From JBBSAT01 sp044223665 (GTDB taxonomy: Bacteria > Myxococcota_A > Polyangia > Polyangiales > Sandaracinaceae), in assembly GCA_044223665.1 (NCBI GenBank), contig JBGALT010000019.1:1-64000 (forward strand): 64,000 nt of DNA. The letters are read 5' to 3'. Under the pieces are notes generated by a model. That model was not told where the DNA came from. It searched no databases and saw only the letters and a list, made by a program, of their open reading frames with translations. Each line of letters opens with the position of its first letter. Position 1 is the first letter of the stretch. Shown here in pieces: positions 26,640-37,253 of this stretch. The translations under genes and the position numbers were made by a program.

Positions 26640-27958
26640 TCAGCCGGCGTCGGTCGGCTCGGTGAACGTCGTGTCCTCGACGTGTAGACGACCTTCGCCC
26701 CTGACGCACGGCGGTGCACGCGCCGTCTCGCGCGAGGTCGGCGAGCAGGCGTTGCACCACGCGCACGGAGAGATCGAGGGCCTCGGCGGCTCGGGCGCGG
26801 TGGCGCCACCGCGCTCGGCGAGCAGCACGAGCGCCCGTTCGTCGACGACGCCGCAGCGCGGATCGGGCACCAAGAAGGGCTCCGTCACGTCGAGAGGCGG
26901 AGCACTGCTCCGTCGTCGACCGCGCGCCACGTCCTCGAGCTGCTTGCGCGCGGTGCGGCGCGACGTCGAACGCGCCGCGGTGGATCGGGGCTGGTACGCT
27001 GCTGCATACCCCGGAAGACGTCGGCCTGGTCGGCGCCGTCCGGCGGAACGAGCGCGAGCGCGGCGACGAGCGAATCGACGCGCCCTGCTTCCGCGCGCCC
27101 TTGGAGAGTCGCACCTCGCGCGCGGCGAGCGCGAAGCGCGCAGGCGAGCACCCGCCTGCGCGAGGTCGGCCGACAGACCACGTACACGGTCGCATGCTCG
27201 TCGACCCGACCCGCCAGCCGCACGCCCGCCAGCGCGCTCGGAGGGCGGTCGCCCTCCCCGCGTAGCCAGTCCGCGATGGCGTCGGGGGCTGGACGCGACG
27301 GATCCAGCGCGGCGGCGACGGCCGCGTGATCGTCCTCGACCCACGGCAGTCGCGGCGCCGCAGCTGCGGCACGCTCGAAGGCCGCGCGATCACCCGCCGA
27401 CGCCGCGGCGACCATGGCGGAGATCGGGCTCCCGACGACGGCGTCGGCCGACATCGCTCGCTCCCAGTCGAGCCAAGCCGACGTTCGCGCGAGTGGAGCC
27501 ACGCCGTGGCAGATGCGTGACGCCAGGTGCGGATGGCCCATCGCCCGACGCACCCGAGAGAGCGCGAGGTGCGCGAGCACTTCCCCTTCACCCAGGGACT
27601 CGACGCGCGCCATCCGGCACGCGCGCCGGGCGAGCCCACGGGCGGTGGCGAGATCGTCACCGGCCAGCGCAGCGAGCGCCCCGAGCGCGGCCAGCTCGAC
27701 GGTCACGAGCGGGTCTCTCGCACGCGCGGCGTCGCGCTCGGCGCGCTGCACTTCGGCGACGTCGCTTCGCCGAGCGAGCAAGCCCTCGACCGCCGCGGCC
27801 CAGCCGCGCAGATGGCGCGTGCTCGCGTCGTCGGGCGCGGCCGCGAGCGCGCGCAGGCTGGCGTCGAGCGCGTCGCGATCGAGCGCCAAGAGCGCCCGGC
27901 GGGCGCGCAGGTGCGCGCTCGTCGCCGGGTCACTCGCGCGCTCGCCCTCAGCGCTCAT
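26640..27958 (-). pseudogene. Helical-repeat protein with C-terminal winged helix; 3' part full of frame changes
   Basis: From ATG 27958 (MSAEGERASDPATSAHLRA; an alternative ATG at 27988 adds ten residues), an intact frame encodes about 310 residues of Ala-rich helical repeats. Past about 27020 the continuation can be followed only by hopping frames: YAAAYQPR, IHRGAFDVA, RKQLEDVAR, DDGAVLRL, LDVTEPFLVPDPRCGVVDER, AAEALDLSVRVVQRLLADLA, KVVYT and VEDTTFTEPTDAG, with about eight shifts in 380 bases. The joined tail looks like a helix-turn-helix domain (ALVLLAERGGAT plus the SVRVVQRLL recognition region). Similar proteins accompany kinases in Sandaracinus-type genomes. Because the amino-acid matches survive while only the frame changes, local consensus errors seem likelier than old decay. 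Confidence 0.65.
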
Positions 27959-28008
27959 GCTCGCGGTCTCGGGCCGGGGAAGCCGCATGGGGTCGCCGCA
28001 TTCGCGCG

Positions 28009-29637
28009 TCAGTTCCCGCGCCAGCCCCAGATGCGGGGACCGTCGGGTGCGGGCGGCGCTTCGGAGGCCGTCGGGGTCGTCTCGGTCGTAGCCCTGGGGT
28101 GCGGGCGCGCTCGCTCGCGACGACGTGCCTCCGCGGCTCGATCGGGCGCGGCCTGCGGCGGATCCGCCGACACGGAGGCCGCCGAGCCGACACCCGGCGC
28201 GACGGGCTCGTTCGGCGTCGCGACGCCGGAGGCCGTGCCGGCCCCGATCGCCGCGACGGTCGGGAGCGGCTCGCTCGCGGCGACGGCTTGCGTCGGTGGG
28301 CTGCTTCCGCTCCCGTCCGACGCTTCCCGAGCGAGCGCTCCCTGGCCATCCCCGATGCGCTCGCCCGCGCCTTCCGTCCGTGGGCGAGGCGCGGTCCCGC
28401 TCGGCGCCTCGTCGGCGATTGCGCTCTGCCCATCGCCAGCCGCGGGGCGTGGCGCGGCGAGGTGCGCGCCGGGAGCCGACCACCAGGCGGCGAGCGCGAT
28501 GCCGGCGGACACGGCGACGCCGGCGAGCCAGCGCCCACGACGGCGCGACGGCGCCGCGAGGCCAGGCTCCACGTCCGTCGCCGCCCTCCCCGTCGCGGGT
28601 TGGCCCGGAGAGCCGGTCGGCTTTCCGAAGTCGGTTCGCTCGATCGCCTCGGCGACGCGCGCCGAGTCGTCGCGCCGTCGATCGCCGAACAGGCCCTCGA
28701 TGAGCTCGGCGACGTCGAGCCGCCCTTCGACCTCCACGAGCTCCGCACGGACGCGCTCGAGCGTGTGGGCGACCTCGCGCGCGGTGCTCGGCCGGGCATC
28801 CCGCTCCTTCGCGAGCATCGAGAACACGCACTCGACCAGCTCGGGCGGCAGCTCCGGGCGCACGTCGCCGACGTCGGGCGGAGGCTCATGCAGGATGCGG
28901 TGAGGGCCCTCGGCGCCGTCCACGCTCCGGTAGAGCCGCTTGCCCGCGAGCAGCTCGTAGAGCACCACCCCGAGCGCGAACACGTCGCTCCGCCGGTCGA
29001 GCGCTTCGAAGCGCAGCTGCTCGGGCGACATGTAGCCAAGCTTGCCCTTCAGCACGCCGGTGTCGGTGTGCGTCGAGCGGCCGAGCGCCTTCGCGATGCC
29101 GAAGTCGGTGACCCGGCTGACGCCGTCGTACCCGACGAGGATGTTCTGCGGCGAGACGTCGCGATGGACGAGCATCAGCGGCGCGCCGCGCTCGTCCCGG
29201 GTCTCGTGCGCGGCATGCAGGCCGTTCGCCGCGTCGATCGCGACGGCCAGGCAGAGCTGGACCGGCAGCGGCTCCTCGCGCCGCTGCGCTCGGCGGAGCA
29301 GCGCGTCCGCGGAAACTCCTTCGACGTAGTCCATCGCGAGAAACGGCCCTCGCGCGTCGACGCCCACGTCGAGCACCGACACCACGTTGGGATGCCGCAC
29401 CAACCCGGCGATGCGCGCCTCCTCGAGGAACATGTCGAGCAGCTCCCGGTCCTCCGCGTAGCCGTCTTTCAGGCGCTTGATCGCGAAGAGCCGACGAAAG
29501 CGGCCGTCGACCTTGGCCGCAAGCTCGACCCGTCCGATGCCGCCTGCCGCGATGTCGCAGATGTAGTGGAACCGATCGGTCGCCGCGTCGGAGCTCGGTC
29601 GCTCGACGAAGCTCGACCCACGAACCGATCCTCGCAT
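28009..29637 (-). CDS. Membrane Ser/Thr protein kinase, PknB type (542 aa)
   Basis: Start at ATG 29637 (MRGSVRGSS); a longer in-frame version is low-complexity. Kinase domain at about 20-285: glycine loop AAGGIGRVE, Lys in AIKRL, catalytic HRDVSPQNIL, DFGIAK, and APE-equivalent GYMSPEQ. All Hanks-type catalytic residues are present, so it should be active. A short juxtamembrane region leads to a membrane helix near residue 385-402 (WLAGVAVSAGIALAAWW) and then a Pro/Ala/Thr-rich extracytoplasmic tail without known sensor. It is followed at 50 bp by a repeat/winged-helix gene that may be its effector. FHA proteins such as the 17.8-kb activator are plausible substrates or readers. Confidence 0.93.
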   Translation of the reverse strand: MRGSVRGSSFVERPSSDAATDRFHYICDIAAGGIGRVELAAKVDGRFRRLFAIKRLKDGYAEDRELLDMFLEEARIAGLVRHPNVVSVLDVGVDARGPFLAMDYVEGVSADALLRRAQRREEPLPVQLCLAVAIDAANGLHAAHETRDERGAPLMLVHRDVSPQNILVGYDGVSRVTDFGIAKALGRSTHTDTGVLKGKLGYMSPEQLRFEALDRRSDVFALGVVLYELLAGKRLYRSVDGAEGPHRILHEPPPDVGDVRPELPPELVECVFSMLAKERDARPSTAREVAHTLERVRAELVEVEGRLDVAELIEGLFGDRRRDDSARVAEAIERTDFGKPTGSPGQPATGRAATDVEPGLAAPSRRRGRWLAGVAVSAGIALAAWWSAPGAHLAAPRPAAGDGQSAIADEAPSGTAPRPRTEGAGERIGDGQGALAREASDGSGSSPPTQAVAASEPLPTVAAIGAGTASGVATPNEPVAPGVGSAASVSADPPQAAPDRAAEARRRERARPHPRATTETTPTASEAPPAPDGPRIWGWRGN

Positions 29638-29792
29638 CCTCCGACGAGTTTCGGGGATGCGAGCGTCCGACGTCAACTGCGGGGTCGGGTCGCGGAAGGG
29701 GTCAGAGGCGACGCGCCGCGATCCCGCGCGCGCGAGCGACACATTCCGTCGCGTGGCGGCCGACACGCGCACCCTCTACAACGCGGCGCGCG

Positions 29793-30680
29793 ATGGCTTG
29801 GATCGGCGATGCGATGGCGGTCGGGTGCGGGCTCGCGTGGGCGATCGCCGTCCTGACCTTCCGCCGCGCGCACGACGTCGAGCCCGTCGCGCTCAACCTG
29901 TTCAAGAACACGCTCGCGACGCTGATGCTCCTGCCGACGATGTGGATCGCCGGCGTCCGCTTCGATCTCGCGCGCGATGCCGGGGACTGGGGCCTGCTCG
30001 CGCTCTCGGGCGTGCTCGGCCTCGCCATCGCCGACACCCTCTTCCTCGCGGGACTGCGCCGCATCGACGCGTCGGTCGCGGCGCTGGCGGACTGCGCCTA
30101 CGCGCCGACGGTGCTCCTGCTCTCGATCACCGTGCTCGGCGAGCCGATGCGCCTCGGGCTCTTCGTGGGCGCGCCGCTCGTCGTGCTCGGCCTCGTGATC
30201 GTCGCATGGAAGCCGCGCGAGGCCGCCCCGCCCACCGCGGCCAAGTCGGTCGACGTCCGCGGCGTGCTGCTCGCCGTCGCCGGTGTCGTCACGACCGCGA
30301 TCGGCGTCGTGCTCGCTCGGCCCGCGCTCGGGCGCAGCGAACTGCTCGAGGCGACCACGATACGCCTCGCCGCCGGCTCGATCTCGCTCTTCACCTTCGA
30401 GGCCCTCGCGGGCCGCGGCAAGCGTGCGCTCTCGCTCTTTCGCCCGCAGCCCGCCTGGCGCTTCGCGCTGCCCGCCACGTTCTTCGGCACCTACGTGGCG
30501 ATGATCTTCTGGCTCGGCGGCATGAAGTACGGCACCGCATCGCGCGCGGCGCTGCTCAACCAGAGCGGCGCCATCTGGGTGCTCGTGCTCTCGCGCTTGG
30601 CGGGCGAGGTGATCCCGATGCGCCGCTGGGCGGGCGCTGCCATCGCGCTCGCCGGCGTGGTCGTCGTCCTCTTGCTCTGA
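29793..30680 (+). CDS. EamA/DMT-family transporter (295 aa)
   Basis: Ten predicted membrane helices in two five-helix halves, the standard drug/metabolite-transporter plan. The first half includes FRRAHDVEPVALNLFKN and the second FFGTYVAMIFWLGGMKYG followed by SRAALLNQSGAIWVL, both typical EamA signatures. A short cytoplasmic linker near residue 150 separates the halves. Such proteins export amino acids, nucleotides or other metabolites in the inner membrane; the substrate cannot be read from sequence. It is divergent from the kinase gene across 155 bp and followed by a repeat-bearing spacer. Confidence 0.88.
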   Translation: MAWIGDAMAVGCGLAWAIAVLTFRRAHDVEPVALNLFKNTLATLMLLPTMWIAGVRFDLARDAGDWGLLALSGVLGLAIADTLFLAGLRRIDASVAALADCAYAPTVLLLSITVLGEPMRLGLFVGAPLVVLGLVIVAWKPREAAPPTAAKSVDVRGVLLAVAGVVTTAIGVVLARPALGRSELLEATTIRLAAGSISLFTFEALAGRGKRALSLFRPQPAWRFALPATFFGTYVAMIFWLGGMKYGTASRAALLNQSGAIWVLVLSRLAGEVIPMRRWAGAAIALAGVVVVLLL

Positions 30681-30706
30681 CGCGAAGCGCGCTCAAGGAG
30701 CCTTCC

Positions 30707-30764
30707 GAATCGGCGACGCGGCCGAGCCGAGCGTCTTCGCTGAGGAAGGCAGGAGTGTAGGAAC
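30707..30764 (-). repeat. Dispersed repeat, left copy of inverted pair
   Basis: Runs from GAATCGGC to GGAAC, with an inner CGCTGAGGAAGGCAGGAG segment. Its reverse complement matches 30788-30840: the inner 29 bases agree at about 25 positions, and the outer GAATCGGC end is also shared. Confidence 0.6.
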
Positions 30765-30787
30765 GGACCCAAGACAGGCCGAATCCC

Positions 30788-30840
30788 GTTCATGCATTCC
30801 TGCATTCCTCAGCGGGCTCTTCTCGCTGCCGGGCCGATTC
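30788..30840 (+). repeat. Dispersed repeat, right copy of inverted pair
   Basis: Runs GTTCATGCATTCCTGCATTC ... GCCGATTC. It pairs with 30707-30764 and also aligns to 13224-13281 read on the minus strand, which makes it a family of at least three copies in this window. Confidence 0.6.
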
Positions 30841-30985
30841 AGCAACAGCCTCTCAGCGCGGGCGAAGCCCGCCGCCCAACGACATCGGCGCCGCAGCGCG
30901 GCGCGCTGTCTCGGAAGCACGCGGTGGCGATCGAAGGCTGCCGCAGCTCTGCACGCGCACGAGGCGCGGGTCGCCCACCACCATC

Positions 30986-31020
30986 GTCCCAATCGTCGCG
31001 TCATGCGACGATTCTGGGAC
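30986..31020. terminator. Hairpin downstream of the Cys-rich lipoprotein gene
   Basis: AATCGTCGC pairs with GCGACGATT around a 5-base loop, and GTCCC with GGGAC beyond a two-base bulge, giving a 14-bp stem. It begins 9 bases after the stop codon of the minus-strand gene ending at 31029, which suits a terminator. It lacks a T-run. Confidence 0.5.
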
Positions 31021-31028
31021 GTAGTAGA

Positions 31029-31517
31029 TCAGGGGCAGCTACCGAAGCCGCCTCGCACCGTCGTCGGAGGCCCGCCCGCGCACGATAGCTCGCAGGTCGA
31101 GGTCTCGTCGCAGGACACGGAGCACGCGCCGGCGCAGCGGACGTTGCAGACGGCGCTGAGCGCGCACTGCACCACGCCCGTCTCCATCTGGAGCTGACAG
31201 CTCGACTCGCGGCACACGTAGCTGGTGCTGGGCCCGTGCGCGACGACCGCGCACGTCGCGCCGCCCAAGCACGTCGCTTCGCACGCATCGCCGCAGCTGG
31301 CGTTGCAGGCCTGGGTCAGGCAGCTGAGATGGCAGCCGGCCGATCGCTCGTCGCAGCCGCCGACCGCGGACCAGCCGCAAGAGCGACCGTCGGGGCACGC
31401 GCAGAGGCCGGAGATGCAGGCGCACTCGCTCGCCTCGCAGCCGGGGCCGTTCGCCGCATGACAGGCGCCGAGCAGCACGATCGCCGACAACGAGACCCAC
31501 ACGCGCCGCGCCCGCAT
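31029..31517 (-). CDS. Cys-rich small lipoprotein (162 aa)
   Basis: Start at ATG 31517; signal MRARRVWVSLSAIVLLGAC with the lipid-attachment Cys at 19. The mature part is short and very Cys-rich (over 20 cysteines), with a repeating pattern CxxSCxxxCxxxC, for example CNASCGDACEATC, CNVRCAGACSVSC and a closing CELSC. It is probably disulfide-bonded and exposed on the cell surface. No known domain. It is divergent from the membrane-protein gene at 31572 with only about 54 bp between starts. Confidence 0.75.
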   Translation of the reverse strand: MRARRVWVSLSAIVLLGACHAANGPGCEASECACISGLCACPDGRSCGWSAVGGCDERSAGCHLSCLTQACNASCGDACEATCLGGATCAVVAHGPSTSYVCRESSCQLQMETGVVQCALSAVCNVRCAGACSVSCDETSTCELSCAGGPPTTVRGGFGSCP

Positions 31518-31571
31518 CGGGCGACGATAGCGCGGGCGCAGACCCGCCGACGGGGTTTCGTGGCACGCTGG

Positions 31572-33056
31572 ATGCGCGCGATGGACCTCTGGGCGCTCGA
31601 GTGGGGCTGGCTGCTCGTTCCGGTCGGCAGCGCGAGCGGGCTGCTCACCGCCGTGCTCGCGATCGGGATCGCCCTGCTGCGCGGCAAGAGCCCGCACGCT
31701 CGCTACGGGCGCGCGGCCCGGGGCGCTCGCCCGCTCGCCCAGGCCCGCGCTGGCGATCGCGTGATCGCGCGCGGGCGCATCGAGCTGGACGGCGCGCCCG
31801 CGCGGCGCTTCGACGACGACACCGCCACGTGCGCCGTCTCGACGGCGGAGACCGGCGAGCGCGCGACCCTCGCCCGAGGAACGGGGCTCTACCTCCGCAT
31901 CCCGGGGGGCGCGCGGCTGCGCATCGCGGGGCCGATCGACATCGCCGGCGCCGACGACGATCGGCGGGTGGGCGTGCGCCGCGTGCGCGTGGCGTCGCTG
32001 GCCATCGGCGAGGAGGTGCGGGTCGCGACGCGCCTCGTGCGCGGCGCGCCTGCCGGTGACGAGACGACCTATCGGGATGCCACGGCGTCGCTCGAGCTCG
32101 GCAGCGAGGCCGATCCCGTGGTCGCACTGGGCGTGCGCGCAGCCCGCAGGCGCCGTGGGCGGCTCGTCCTCGCGGCGCTTCTCCCGGCCCTGTCGTTCGC
32201 CCTCGTCGTGAGCCTCGTCGGCGCCGTGGCGCAGGGCGCTCCCGCTCCAGAAGCGGCCGATCAGGTCGAGCTCCCGGCGCCGCTCGTGCTCGGGCTCGTC
32301 TCGCCGTTCTGGCGCACGCGGGCGCTCGGCGCGAGCGATCGCTGGCTGCGGAGCACGCTCGACCGCGCTCCCCAGGCGTCACCGGAGGCGCGGTCTCACT
32401 GGCGGCAGATCGCCGCCGTCCTACGCGTGCTCCGACCCGACTGCGATCGCGAAGTGCAGCTCGCGCTCGTCTTCCGGGGCTACCGTGCCGACCTACGCGA
32501 CTCCTGCGACGCCGCCGTCGGACGTGCGCTCTTGAGCCAGCGCGTCTACGACGACCCGCGCCAGTTCGCGCGCGCGGCGGCCACGGCCGACCTGCTCGTG
32601 TCGGTCGATCGGGCCCGCGCGCTCGAGCCGGAGCTCGAGCGGATCGAGCCGACGCGCCTGAACGAGGAGGAGGAGTGGTTCCGCGCCGAGTACCTGGTCG
32701 TCCGCGGCCTCGCTCCGCGCTTGGCGGCCCATCACCTCCGCCGCCTCGCGGCCGCCGAGTCGTACCTGGGCCACGCGAGCGAGGCGCGCACACTGCTCGC
32801 CGCAGCCAGGCTGCTCGGCGCCGACCGCGAGGCCGACGACGCGGCCGCGGCCGTCGTGTCCTCCTGCGCCGATGGCGGCAACATCGGCGGTCGGTGCTTC
32901 GACACCCCGCTGCTCGGCGCGGCGCAGTGGTGGATCGCGGAGGGGCGAGCGGCTCCCTCGCCCGCGCGCGCGATCGTGCTGCAGCACTGCGCGCAGCTCG
33001 GCTCGGACGTCGGTCCCGGTCCCTCGCTCGACGCGGAGCCCACGCTCGCCGATTGA
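31572..33056 (+). CDS. Membrane protein with two predicted helices (494 aa)
   Basis: Starts at ATG 31572 or 31581 (MDLWALEWGW); no clear RBS decides. The first helix lies at about residues 10-37 (LLVPVGSASGLLTAVLAIGIALL). A soluble beta-rich domain follows (about 50-200) that resembles E3-ligase-like or GIDE-type membrane-linked beta modules (DRVIARGRIELDG, ATCAVSTAETG). A second helix is at about 212-235. The C-terminal half is alpha-helical with possible TPR character. The GIDE-like reading is tentative. The stop codon lies 34 bases before the lysC start, so the two may be co-transcribed. Confidence 0.7.
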   Translation: MRAMDLWALEWGWLLVPVGSASGLLTAVLAIGIALLRGKSPHARYGRAARGARPLAQARAGDRVIARGRIELDGAPARRFDDDTATCAVSTAETGERATLARGTGLYLRIPGGARLRIAGPIDIAGADDDRRVGVRRVRVASLAIGEEVRVATRLVRGAPAGDETTYRDATASLELGSEADPVVALGVRAARRRRGRLVLAALLPALSFALVVSLVGAVAQGAPAPEAADQVELPAPLVLGLVSPFWRTRALGASDRWLRSTLDRAPQASPEARSHWRQIAAVLRVLRPDCDREVQLALVFRGYRADLRDSCDAAVGRALLSQRVYDDPRQFARAAATADLLVSVDRARALEPELERIEPTRLNEEEEWFRAEYLVVRGLAPRLAAHHLRRLAAAESYLGHASEARTLLAAARLLGADREADDAAAAVVSSCADGGNIGGRCFDTPLLGAAQWWIAEGRAAPSPARAIVLQHCAQLGSDVGPGPSLDAEPTLAD

Positions 33057-33090
33057 CGCGCCGAGGGAGGCGCGTTCATCCTCCGGCGCC

Positions 33091-34314
33091 TTGGCTCTCC
33101 TCGTCCAGAAGTTCGGCGGCACCAGCGTCGGGTCCATCGAGCGCATCCAGAACGTCGCCAAGCGCGTCGCGCGCGCGCGGGCCCAGGGGCACGACGTCGT
33201 CGTCGTCGCGAGCGCGATGGCCGGCGAGACGAACCGCCTGCTCGCGCTCGGCGCCGAGCTCACGCGCTCTCCCGACCCCCGCGAGCTCGACGCGCTGGTC
33301 GCGACCGGAGAGCAGGTCTCGGTCGCGCTGCTCGCCATCGCGCTCCATGCGATCGGTGTCCCGGCGCGCTCGTTCCTCGCGCACCAGGTCCAGCTCCGCA
33401 CCGACAGCGCCTTCACCAAGGCGCGCATCCGCGGCATCGACGGCGAGAAGCTGATCGAGGCGACGCGCGACGGGAAGGTGGCCATCGTCGCCGGCTTCCA
33501 GGGCGTCGACGACGAAGGCAACGTCACGACGCTCGGCCGCGGCGGCTCGGACACGAGCGCGGTCGCGATCGCAGCGGCCCTCGGACAGGGCGTCGTCTGC
33601 GAGATCTACACCGACGTGGACGGCGTCTACACCGCCGATCCGAACATCGTGAAGAACGCCCGCAAGGTCTCGCGCATCAGCTACGAGGAGATGCTCGAGC
33701 TGGCCTCGCTGGGCGCGAAGGTGCTGCAGATTCGTTCCGTCGAGCTCGCGATGAAGTACGCCGTGCCCGTGCACGTGCGCTCGAGCTTCTCGGATATGGA
33801 AGGGACGTGGGTCGTGGGCGAAGACGAATCCCTCGAGAGCGTGGTGGTCGCGGGCGTCACCAGCGACAAGAACGAGGCGCAGGTCACCGTGCGGCGGATC
33901 CCGCAGGGCACGCGCAGCGTGGCGGGCCTCTTCTCGGCCCTGGCCGAGAGCCGCGTCACGGTGGACATGATCATCCAGAACCCGTCGGTCGACGGCGCGA
34001 CCGACCTGACGTTCACGGTGCCCAAGGGCGAGCTCGAGAAGGCGCAGGCGATCGCCAAGGCCAAGCTCGCCGAGCTCGGCGGGCACGGCGAGATCAACGC
34101 CCGAGAGGACGTGGTGAAGGTCTCCATCGTCGGGCTGGGCATGCGCTCGCACGCCGGCGTGGCGGCCAAGATGTTCCGACTGCTGGCCGACGAGGGCATC
34201 TCGATCGACGCCGTCAGCACCAGCGAGATCAAGGTCAGCTGCCTCATCGCGAGCAAGTACGGCGAGCTCGCGGTGCGGGCGCTGCACGACGGATTCGGGC
34301 TCGGCGACGAGTAG
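33091..34314 (+). CDS. lysC: Aspartate kinase
   Basis: TTG start at 33091 giving MALLVQKFGGTSVGS, the canonical opening of aspartokinases; any longer start adds unrelated sequence. At 407 residues the length is normal for the alpha-type enzyme. Kinase domain 1-245 with GRGGSDTSAVA and the TDVDGVYTADPN loop; two ACT regulatory modules follow at about 265-407 (SVAGLFSALAESRVTVDMI and a second beginning VSIVGLGMRSHAGVAAKMF). It phosphorylates aspartate as the first step to lysine, methionine and threonine, with feedback by lysine and/or threonine through the ACT domains. I see no lysine riboswitch in the short leader. Confidence 0.96.
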   Translation: MALLVQKFGGTSVGSIERIQNVAKRVARARAQGHDVVVVASAMAGETNRLLALGAELTRSPDPRELDALVATGEQVSVALLAIALHAIGVPARSFLAHQVQLRTDSAFTKARIRGIDGEKLIEATRDGKVAIVAGFQGVDDEGNVTTLGRGGSDTSAVAIAAALGQGVVCEIYTDVDGVYTADPNIVKNARKVSRISYEEMLELASLGAKVLQIRSVELAMKYAVPVHVRSSFSDMEGTWVVGEDESLESVVVAGVTSDKNEAQVTVRRIPQGTRSVAGLFSALAESRVTVDMIIQNPSVDGATDLTFTVPKGELEKAQAIAKAKLAELGGHGEINAREDVVKVSIVGLGMRSHAGVAAKMFRLLADEGISIDAVSTSEIKVSCLIASKYGELAVRALHDGFGLGDE

Positions 34315-34355
34315 ACGGTGGGCGCCAGGGCCGCGCGGGAGGGCGACGCGCTCGA

Positions 34356-35114
34356 TCAGCCGTGGGTCGGCCGCGCGCGCTGGCTCGCGGCGTAGACGAG
34401 CTTGCGGATCCAGTGCACGAAGCCGACGGGCTCGATCCCGCGCCCGGTGCGGAAGGGATCGAAGCGGAGCGCTTCCTGGTCGAGCTCGCTCGGGGCCTCG
34501 AGGACGATCCGAGCGATGGGGCGCCAGCCGAAGGTCATCGTCGGGCGCGCAGCGAGCGTGAGCTCGGCACGCCGCTCCTCGACCGCGCGCGCGAGCTTCC
34601 GGTACCGGCCCGGCTCGCGCGAGTGGGTCTGCACCGACGGGAACACGCGGAGCTTCACGCGACCGAGCTCGCCCGCCGCGAAGGGCGCGACGCCCCAGTA
34701 CGAGCCCCCGAGGAAGTCGTCCGAGCGCGTGGAGAGCGGCGCGATGGGCATCGTGAGCGGGCTGACGATCGTGGCGAAGAGCAGATCCGGATCGCCGTCG
34801 CGGGCAACCACGTCCTCGATCGGATGCGCGGAGATGCGCAGCGCGAGCCCGAGCACCTCGCCCCTCTCGTGCTCTTGCTTGGAGAGCGCGCCGGAGAAGC
34901 GCGCCAGGACGTGACCCTCGAGCGTCGCGGCGAGCGACGGCGGCGCCTCCGGATGAGGCTCGATGCGACCGGTGAAGAGCGCCCCGCGCGGGTCGAACGT
35001 GCGCGCGTGCCTCAGCGCGCTCACCAGCGCCACGGGCGCCGCCCACGAGGCGCCCACGAAGAGGCCGAGGATCTCGCGCGGGCCAGGCGCGCCCGAGAGT
35101 GTGTCGTGCGTCAT
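34356..35114 (-). CDS. Conserved hypothetical protein (252 aa)
   Basis: A soluble protein without signal or membrane segment. Conserved-looking stretches are RTFDPRGALFTG near residue 38, GHVLARFSGALSK near 67 and a C-terminal RFDPFRTGRGIEPVGFVHW. Proteins with this pattern occur in actinobacteria and myxobacteria, usually as uncharacterised; the DPFRxGRG ending faintly recalls the catalase/heme-dependent superfamily, but I see no proximal Tyr motif and do not claim heme binding. It is convergent with lysC, 41 bp apart. Confidence 0.65.
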   Translation of the reverse strand: MTHDTLSGAPGPREILGLFVGASWAAPVALVSALRHARTFDPRGALFTGRIEPHPEAPPSLAATLEGHVLARFSGALSKQEHERGEVLGLALRISAHPIEDVVARDGDPDLLFATIVSPLTMPIAPLSTRSDDFLGGSYWGVAPFAAGELGRVKLRVFPSVQTHSREPGRYRKLARAVEERRAELTLAARPTMTFGWRPIARIVLEAPSELDQEALRFDPFRTGRGIEPVGFVHWIRKLVYAASQRARPTHG

Positions 35115-35175
35115 GCCCGAGCACGGAGCAGTGCGCGTGCCAGCCTCCGACGCCCGGACGAAGCGTGCTGGTGCT

Positions 35176-36923
<1,748 letters not shown>

Positions 36924-36927
<4 letters not shown>

Positions 36928-37247
36928 AGGGTGCCTCGTAGCGTGGAGAGCTCCGACAGAGCGTGATCGTCACCGGCTGCGCGCGCGCGGGCGATGCCCT
37001 CGTCGGCGAAGCGTCGCGCCTCGTCGTTCTGGCCCAGCTCCTGGGCGAGCTGCGCGGCCATCAGGTACGACGGGACGTAGCTCGCGTGCTCGCGCGTGAC
37101 GAGGCCGAGCGCTTCGAGCGCCTCCTCGCGGCGCCCGAGCGAGCGCAGCTCCATGCCGCGCGCATAGAAGTGGAAGGGATCGCGCGAGCCCTTCGCGATC
37201 ATCGCCTCGATGACCTCCAGGCGCTTGGACGATCGGCGCTCGTTCAT
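36924..37247 (-). CDS. Small TPR protein (107 aa)
   Basis: Composed of two to three TPR-like helical pairs: DPFHFYARGMELRSLGRREEALEAL, VPSYLMAAQLAQELGQNDEARRFA and a capping helix. Soluble and cytoplasmic. It starts 6 bp after the hpt stop codon and its TGA overlaps the GH1 start, so all three are probably one transcript. Proteins of this size and pattern in myxobacteria are uncharacterised adaptors. Confidence 0.8.
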
Positions 37248-37253
37248 CGCGCC

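Larger units (their letters stand above)
30681..31028. other. 348-bp spacer holding an inverted dispersed repeat and a hairpin
   Basis: No coding region is supported. It contains two inverted copies of a dispersed repeat (30707-30764 and 30788-30840), so that 30707-30840 could fold into one large imperfect hairpin, and a separate strong hairpin at 30986-31020. The remainder shows nothing I can name. Confidence 0.6.

Noticed and set aside
31561..31577. Sigma54 promoter-like TGGCAC box
   Set aside because: The downstream GC element is imperfect and the site overlaps the start codon of the gene it would serve.
33053..33090. TTGACG as -35 box, or a lysine riboswitch, before lysC
   Set aside because: No acceptable -10 follows at 16-18 bases, and the 34-base gap is too short for a riboswitch.
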